A DNA stretch of 10,774 nt, taken from NCBI GenBank assembly GCA_900553845.1, contig USEW01000056.1, positions 1-10,774 of the forward strand, read 5' to 3'. The DNA comes from an uncultured bacterium (GTDB lineage: Bacteria > Cyanobacteriota > Vampirovibrionia > Gastranaerophilales > Gastranaerophilaceae). A program made the translations under genes and the position numbers. Under the pieces are notes generated by a model. The model searched no databases and had not been told where the DNA came from. It was given only the letters and a program-made list of their open reading frames with translations. Of the stretch, positions 7,681 through 10,774 are shown one piece after another. The first letter of the stretch is position 1; each line of letters opens with the position of its first letter.

Positions 7681-7962
7681 ATGACAAGCGTTAAAGATAT
7701 AGACTATTACCTAAATCTTGATTGGACATTAATTGAAGGAACAGATTTAGATTTTGTCGGGGAAATATACCATTATATTGAAATAAAAGAGTTTCCAAGT
7801 TTTTGTTTCTGCGCAAAAACTCAGGAATTAGCCCGTAAAAATTACAAAAAACAGCTTAAACTTTTGATTCAAATTATGCTTGAAGATGGTGAAGAAATTA
7901 TAGAACCGGGGAGTCAAGATGAAGATGATGATATTGATTGGGAAAATATTTGTCCGGGATGA
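7681..7962 (+). CDS. HicB-like small protein without an adjacent HicA
   Basis: A 93-residue acidic protein. Its middle (about 8-75) follows the HicB_like (partial RNase H fold) pattern: a DYYLNLDW strand, a FVGEIYHYIEIKEFPSF strand pair in the place of the 'gxyxvxxPdlpGxxs' segment, a helix ELARKNYKKQLKLLIQIML like the usual 'eeAlxnaxeal', and the closing DGEEIIEPG like the family's 'g-x-x-iPxP'. The end is an aspartate-rich tail (DEDDDIDWE). There is no HTH or ribbon-helix-helix DNA-binding extension, and no HicA-like toxin gene on either side, so a toxin-antitoxin role is unproven. GAGG at 7667-7670, directly after the GerMN stop, is its ribosome-binding site. The gene is 27 bp upstream of the RpaA-like regulator and probably cotranscribed with it. 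Confidence 0.5.
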   Translation: MTSVKDIDYYLNLDWTLIEGTDLDFVGEIYHYIEIKEFPSFCFCAKTQELARKNYKKQLKLLIQIMLEDGEEIIEPGSQDEDDDIDWENICPG

Positions 7963-7989
7963 TATTAACAATAAAATAAAAAGAGAATT

Positions 7990-8706
7990 ATGAATAAAAT
8001 ATTAGTAATAGATGATGATAAATCAATAAATGAGTTAATAAAAGTTAATTTACAGCTATCAGGTTTTGAAGTAATACAAGCATATGAAGGCACAGTAGGT
8101 TTTGCACTTTGCAAGCAGGAAATGCCTGATTTGGTTATACTTGATGTCATGATGCCAAATGTTGATGGCTATACAGTTGCAAAAAGAATTAGAGAAAATC
8201 CTAAACTTGAAAAAATACCTGTTCTTATGCTAACAGCTTTAGGTTTTTTAGAAAACAAGGTTCAGGGATTTAATATTGGTGTTGATGATTACCTTGTTAA
8301 ACCTTTTGAAATGGAAGAACTAATTGTAAGAGTAAAAGCACTTCTTAAACGAACATGTTCGATACCCACTTCTGTTGTTATTAAAGAAATATCAACAATA
8401 GGTGATATTACCTTATTAAATGAGTCTTATGAGGTTAAAATTATAGATAAAAAAACAAAGTTAACTCCAATTGAATTTGATATATTAAACATTCTTGTCC
8501 AAAATCATGGATGCATGGTCTCCTCATCAAGACTTTTAAAAGAAATATGGGGATATCAAGAAGATGATGATGTTGAAACAATTCGGGTGCATATTAGACA
8601 TTTACGCTCAAAACTTGATAAAATATCAAACGGCAAAAAATATATCCAAACAGTATATGGCGGTGGATACAAACTTATGCCTTGTGGTATAACTTCTGAA
8701 AATTAA
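7990..8706 (+). CDS. rpaA: OmpR-family response regulator, RpaA-like
   Basis: A two-domain DNA-binding regulator of 238 residues. The receiver domain (1-120) has the acidic pocket IDDD (7-10), phosphoacceptor Asp52 in LVILDVMMP, Thr82 in LMLTAL and Lys104 in LVKPF. The C-terminal winged helix (about 140-232) has LTPIEFDILNIL, the recognition-helix region ETIRVHIRHLRSKL and the wing TVYGGGYKL. The segments IPVLMLTAL, FNIGVDDYLVKPFEMEEL, LLKEIWGY and DDDVETIRVHIRHL closely resemble cyanobacterial RpaA, the output regulator of the circadian clock downstream of the kinase SasA, more than RpaB or generic PhoB. I make that judgement from remembered sequences. No histidine kinase is adjacent, so the partner must be encoded elsewhere. 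The ribosome-binding site is weak (AAGAGAA, 7981-7987). The stop overlaps that of convergent thiS. Confidence 0.75.
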   Translation: MNKILVIDDDKSINELIKVNLQLSGFEVIQAYEGTVGFALCKQEMPDLVILDVMMPNVDGYTVAKRIRENPKLEKIPVLMLTALGFLENKVQGFNIGVDDYLVKPFEMEELIVRVKALLKRTCSIPTSVVIKEISTIGDITLLNESYEVKIIDKKTKLTPIEFDILNILVQNHGCMVSSSRLLKEIWGYQEDDDVETIRVHIRHLRSKLDKISNGKKYIQTVYGGGYKLMPCGITSEN

Positions 8707-8909
8707 CCGCCACCACAAAACATAACAATTTCTATTTCATCATTGTCGTTAATATATTCAGTATTATAGTTTTCTTTATATATTATTTTACCGTTTTTTT
8801 CAATAGCATATAATTGGGGGATTTTATCATTTAGATGTTCAATAAGACCGGAAATCGTTTTTATATTATCCGATAGGTGTTCCATTTTACCGTTTATTTT
8901 AATTTTCAT
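8703..8909 (-). CDS. thiS: Sulfur carrier protein ThiS
   Basis: A 68-residue ubiquitin-like protein that carries thiocarboxylate sulfur for assembly of the thiazole ring of thiamin. It begins MKIKINGK like ThiS (strand 'I-x-x-NG'), has a central AIEKNGKIIYKENY like the family's 'AvexNgeivpRxx', an INDNDEIEIV turn ('L-x-dGDxieIv'), and ends in FCGGG, placing the required C-terminal Gly-Gly at the very end. Partners thiG, thiF or thiO are not beside it. The AAGGA ribosome-binding site (plus 8917-8921) overlaps the surE stop codon, so it is probably cotranscribed and coupled with surE. Its own stop shares TTAA with the convergent regulator gene. MoaD is the alternative for a beta-grasp protein ending in GG, but length and sequence favour ThiS. 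Confidence 0.8.
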   Translation of the reverse strand: MKIKINGKMEHLSDNIKTISGLIEHLNDKIPQLYAIEKNGKIIYKENYNTEYINDNDEIEIVMFCGGG

Positions 8910-8916
8910 TTATTTA

Positions 8917-8921
8917 TCCTT
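8917..8921 (-). promoter_or_regulatory. thiS ribosome-binding site overlapping the surE stop
   Basis: AAGGA on the minus strand lies seven bases before the thiS ATG, and its first two bases are the last two of the surE TAA. This fixes the thiS start and suggests that ribosomes ending surE hand over to thiS. Confidence 0.65.
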
Positions 8922-9711
8922 AAAACCAATTGCAATTTCCATTTTCGCAAAATGCTTTTTCTAAATCAGGCATAATTTCATCAAAAGTCATCTCGAAAGT
9001 TAGAGGTGTTATTGAAATCTTATTTTGCCTTAAAGCATTTATATCTGTTCCATCGTCTCCATCATATTTTATAAGTTCACCTGCCATCCAGTAATATATT
9101 TTTCCTCTTGGATCTTTACGTTTTTCATATGTATTCGTAAACATTCTTGTACCAAGTTTTGTGATGGCAACACCAGCTATATCATCCTTGTTAAGAGCAG
9201 GAGTATTTATATTAAGAACGGTTTTTTGAGGGAAATTAATTTCTTTTATTTTAGGTAAAAATTTGGCAATAAATTCAGCTGTAGTTTTAAAATGCTCAAG
9301 ATGGCAAACAAGACAAGACAAAGAAACAGCAATAGAAGGATATCCAAGCATAGCTCCTTCCATAGCACATGATACTGTGCCTGAGTATAAAATATCTGCC
9401 CCTAGATTAGGACCATGGTTTATTCCTGAAATTACGATATCTGGTTTTTCATTTTCTTCTAAAATTGCGCTTAATCCTATTTTGACACAATCGCCGGGTG
9501 TTCCTGTCGTAACCCATGTACGTTTTGAACCATACTGAGCATCAATTTCATCCACTCTTAGGGGGGTATGAAGAGTTAAAGAATGTCCTGCAGCACTTCT
9601 TTCTCTATCTGGAGCTATAATAAACACATCATGATTTTGCGACAAAGCTTCACTTAAACATTTTATACCTGTTGCATTTATTCCATCATCATTTGAAATT
9701 AAAATTTTCAT
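8920..9711 (-). CDS. surE: 5'/3'-nucleotidase SurE
   Basis: A metal-dependent phosphatase acting on nucleoside monophosphates, linked to stationary-phase survival in several bacteria. The 263-residue protein has all the SurE hallmarks: MKILISNDDGI at the N-terminus with metal ligands Asp8 and Asp9, APDRERSAAGHSLT with the metal-binding serine, and VSGINHGPNLGADILYSGTV with the conserved Asn before GIN-HGPN and the catalytic-face residues. The C-terminal PLTFEMTFDE follows the usual ITPL-x-x-D-xT pattern loosely. GAGGT (plus 9719-9723) lies seven bases before the start, a good ribosome-binding site that fixes the ATG at 9711. It leads a two-gene unit with thiS. The AT-rich upstream gap has several TATAAT-like boxes but no convincing -35. 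Confidence 0.97.
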   Translation of the reverse strand: MKILISNDDGINATGIKCLSEALSQNHDVFIIAPDRERSAAGHSLTLHTPLRVDEIDAQYGSKRTWVTTGTPGDCVKIGLSAILEENEKPDIVISGINHGPNLGADILYSGTVSCAMEGAMLGYPSIAVSLSCLVCHLEHFKTTAEFIAKFLPKIKEINFPQKTVLNINTPALNKDDIAGVAITKLGTRMFTNTYEKRKDPRGKIYYWMAGELIKYDGDDGTDINALRQNKISITPLTFEMTFDEIMPDLEKAFCENGNCNWF

Positions 9712-9807
9712 TTTATTTACCTCAATTATATATAATATTATATCTGATAATTATACAATCGGCTATTTTTACAAAAACTTTAAAATTTGTAATAGACTCT
9801 AGCATAC

Positions 9808-9821
9808 ATATTCCAGAATAT
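9808..9821. repeat. Small palindrome in the gap upstream of surE
   Basis: ATATTC (9808-9813) and GAATAT (9816-9821) form a perfect 6-bp inverted repeat around CA. It lies in the 160-bp gap (9712-9871) between the EF-hand gene and surE, about 97 bp from the surE start. It has no T-run, so it is not an intrinsic terminator. It could be a regulator site or a chance event in AT-rich DNA. Confidence 0.35.
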
Positions 9822-9871
9822 AAAATTTACATTAGAGGTAAGATTCTTTTAAGCTTAATTCAAAATAATAA

Positions 9872-10420
9872 TTATGTAAGGTCATCAAGATCAGGATATC
9901 TTCCATCTAAAATACTTGAAGAATCATATGAAGTATCATCAACATAAAATAATGACATATTGCTTGCTTTAAAAGCATTTAGTTCGCTTTTAACTTTTTC
10001 TTCTTCAACTTTATTGCTCCAAGCTGTAATTTCAGAGTTTGAAACTTTTCCATCACCATTTGTATCAATTTCATTAAAATAAGTTAAAACAGTTGATAAT
10101 AAAGAACTGGAACCAAGACCATTTTGTGAACATAATTGAACCAGTTCATTATAACTTAAGCCTTGAGTATTTAAATTATTTGTTAATGTTGTTATGTCAT
10201 TTGCATTTATTACACCATCATTATCTTTATCAATATTTTGAAAATTTGATGATAAATAGCTTAAAAAACTTTTATTTAAGTTTAAGTTTTTATAATTGTC
10301 GCTATTGTTTAAATCTTCTAAAGTTACGCCGTTTGGATAGCTTTGAGATAGAATGCTATATGTATTCGTTAAACCTGAAACTGCGTTAACAAGCAATGAC
10401 TGCCCATTTAATTTAGCCAT
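9872..10420 (-). CDS. Small EF-hand calcium-binding protein
   Basis: A 182-residue protein with two canonical EF-hand loops: DKDNDGVINAND (64-75) and DTNGDGKVSNSE (119-130). Each has acidic or Asn residues at loop positions 1, 3 and 5, glycine at 6, a hydrophobic residue at 8, and Asp or Glu at 12. About 43 residues separate them, with helices on each side, as in paired calmodulin-like hands. The N-terminus (MAKLNGQSLLVNAVSG) is not a signal peptide and there is no membrane segment, so the protein is cytosolic or leaves by a non-Sec route. The C-terminus is rich in Asp, Ser and Tyr (YVDDTSYDSSSILDG, about 158-172). The ribosome-binding site GAAAGGT (plus 10428-10434) is seven bases from the ATG. 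The function is not known; calcium binding is the supported inference. Confidence 0.85.
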   Translation of the reverse strand: MAKLNGQSLLVNAVSGLTNTYSILSQSYPNGVTLEDLNNSDNYKNLNLNKSFLSYLSSNFQNIDKDNDGVINANDITTLTNNLNTQGLSYNELVQLCSQNGLGSSSLLSTVLTYFNEIDTNGDGKVSNSEITAWSNKVEEEKVKSELNAFKASNMSLFYVDDTSYDSSSILDGRYPDLDDLT

Positions 10421-10421
10421 C

Positions 10422-10478
10422 TTATATACCTTTCATATTTTTTATTTTCACATTTATATTTTAATGTTTGGTATATAA
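10422..10478. repeat. 9-bp inverted repeat around the EF-hand gene leader
   Basis: TTATATACC (10422-10430) and GGTATATAA (10470-10478) are perfect inverted copies 39 bases apart. One arm overlaps the ribosome-binding site and lies just before the start codon. The other lies in the spacer of the candidate promoter. In a readthrough transcript from the upstream gene the arms could pair and hide the ribosome-binding site; from the local promoter they could not. Chance cannot be ruled out. Confidence 0.4.
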
Positions 10479-10485
10479 AAGTAAA
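10458..10485 (-). promoter_or_regulatory. Candidate promoter of the EF-hand gene
   Basis: On the minus strand TTTACT (plus 10480-10485) and TAAAAT (10458-10463) are separated by 16 bp, giving a fair sigma-70 promoter. It lies between the stop of the upstream glutamate-cysteine-ligase-like gene and the EF-hand start, and predicts a 5' leader of about 30 bases. The region is so AT-rich that such matches occur by chance. Confidence 0.35.
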
Positions 10486-10498
10486 CCATATATCTAAA

Positions 10499-10774
10499 CT
10501 ATCTTTTTAAATAGTCCATAAATTTATTAAAATCTGTTTTTAAATTGTTATATTTTTTGATTATAATATCAGCAGGTGATAAGCCATTTAATGTCAGGTT
10601 TAATAAAGGAGTTATATATTTTTGGTCTGGGTCATTTTCAAGAGCATTATATGAAAGTTTTAATATATCACAAGCAATATCTTTAATTTGATAATCACCA
10701 ATAGAACCTTGTAAGCCATATTTCGCGCTTGATACTTTTGCTTTATTTAATTCATCAAAAGTTGATGAGCACCA
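10499..10774 (-). CDS. gshA: Glutamate-cysteine ligase-like protein, C-terminal part only
   Basis: An open frame runs in from the right edge and ends at TAG (10499-10501), giving the last 91 residues of a larger protein. The tail follows the C-terminus of the plant/alphaproteobacterial type of glutamate-cysteine ligase (GCS2 superfamily, first step of glutathione synthesis): SSAKYGLQGSIGD like 'vP-x-x-GL', KDIACDILKLSYNAL like 'hvAeDVLkLAkdGL', then YITPLLNLTLNGLSPADIIIKKYN like 'Fl-x-x-v-x-e-v-x-x-tG-x-TPAE-x-LLE-x-YnG'. The final WGxSVDPVF of that family is not preserved here (NNLKTDFNKFMDYLKR). The active-site part is outside the window, so activity cannot be judged. It is too short for the supplied frame list because the start lies beyond the edge. 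The reading frame is uninterrupted. Confidence 0.55.
   Translation of the reverse strand, partial: WCSSTFDELNKAKVSSAKYGLQGSIGDYQIKDIACDILKLSYNALENDPDQKYITPLLNLTLNGLSPADIIIKKYNNLKTDFNKFMDYLKR

Noticed and set aside
7681..8706. Toxin-antitoxin or defence island
   Set aside because: No HicA, nuclease, transposase or repeat array is present; the HicB-like gene sits in a housekeeping operon with uniform composition.
8658..8718. Inverted repeats TGGCGGT/ACCGCCA and TTGTGGT/ACCACAA across the convergent stop codons, possible bidirectional terminator
   Set aside because: Neither stem has a T-run on either strand, the loops are long (41 and 23 bases), and the GC-rich arms are explained by glycine codons of YGGGYKL on one strand and CGGG on the other.
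9763..9795. Imperfect hairpin CTATT..ACAAA/TTTGT..AATAG as a terminator for the EF-hand gene
   Set aside because: The stem has a 3-base bulge, is nearly all A-T and has no following T-run on the minus strand.
9672..9947. Rightward 91-codon open frame across the surE start and the EF-hand 3' end
   Set aside because: It runs antisense to two well-supported genes, has no ribosome-binding site and no recognisable family pattern.

Overview
This window is AT-rich, gene-dense bacterial chromosome using the standard code. It carries no phage, insertion sequence, CRISPR or RNA gene that I can see. The best guess for the source is a non-photosynthetic relative of Cyanobacteria (Melainabacteria/Vampirovibrionia, for example Gastranaerophilales). 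This is inference. It rests on the low GC, a response regulator that reads very much like cyanobacterial RpaA, a DUF2993-type exported protein and a GerMN-domain protein. No taxonomic marker was searched.

Layout. A leftward gene for RNase PH (28-723) is divergent from a long rightward operon (798-8706). The 74-bp gap between them holds a good promoter for rph and a -10 box seven bases before the first rightward gene, which may be leaderless. The operon runs: a degenerate PurD-like ATP-grasp protein; ylxR/rnpM; infB (IF-2); rbfA; truB; an exported DUF2993/LmeA-like protein; a membrane-anchored GerMN-domain protein; a HicB-like small protein; and the RpaA-like response regulator. Gaps run from overlaps to about 57 bp and no terminator is visible inside. 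The first half is the conserved translation/ribosome-maturation cluster (RNase P modulator, IF-2, RbfA, TruB). The second half adds two envelope proteins and two putative regulators.

The operon ends head-on against a leftward pair, surE then thiS (8703-9711). The rpaA-like and thiS stop codons share the palindrome TTAA. Further right are a leftward gene for a small two-EF-hand protein (9872-10420) and the 3' end of a leftward glutamate-cysteine-ligase-like gene (10499 to the window edge).

The points most worth a second look are the PurD-like protein that has lost the PurD active-site motifs and sits where nusA is usually found, the RpaA-like regulator in what looks like a non-photosynthetic genome, and the unpartnered HicB-like protein just upstream of it. 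No intergenic stretch exceeds 300 bp; the longest (9712-9871, 160 bp) holds the surE ribosome-binding site, several TATAAT-like boxes and one small palindrome.
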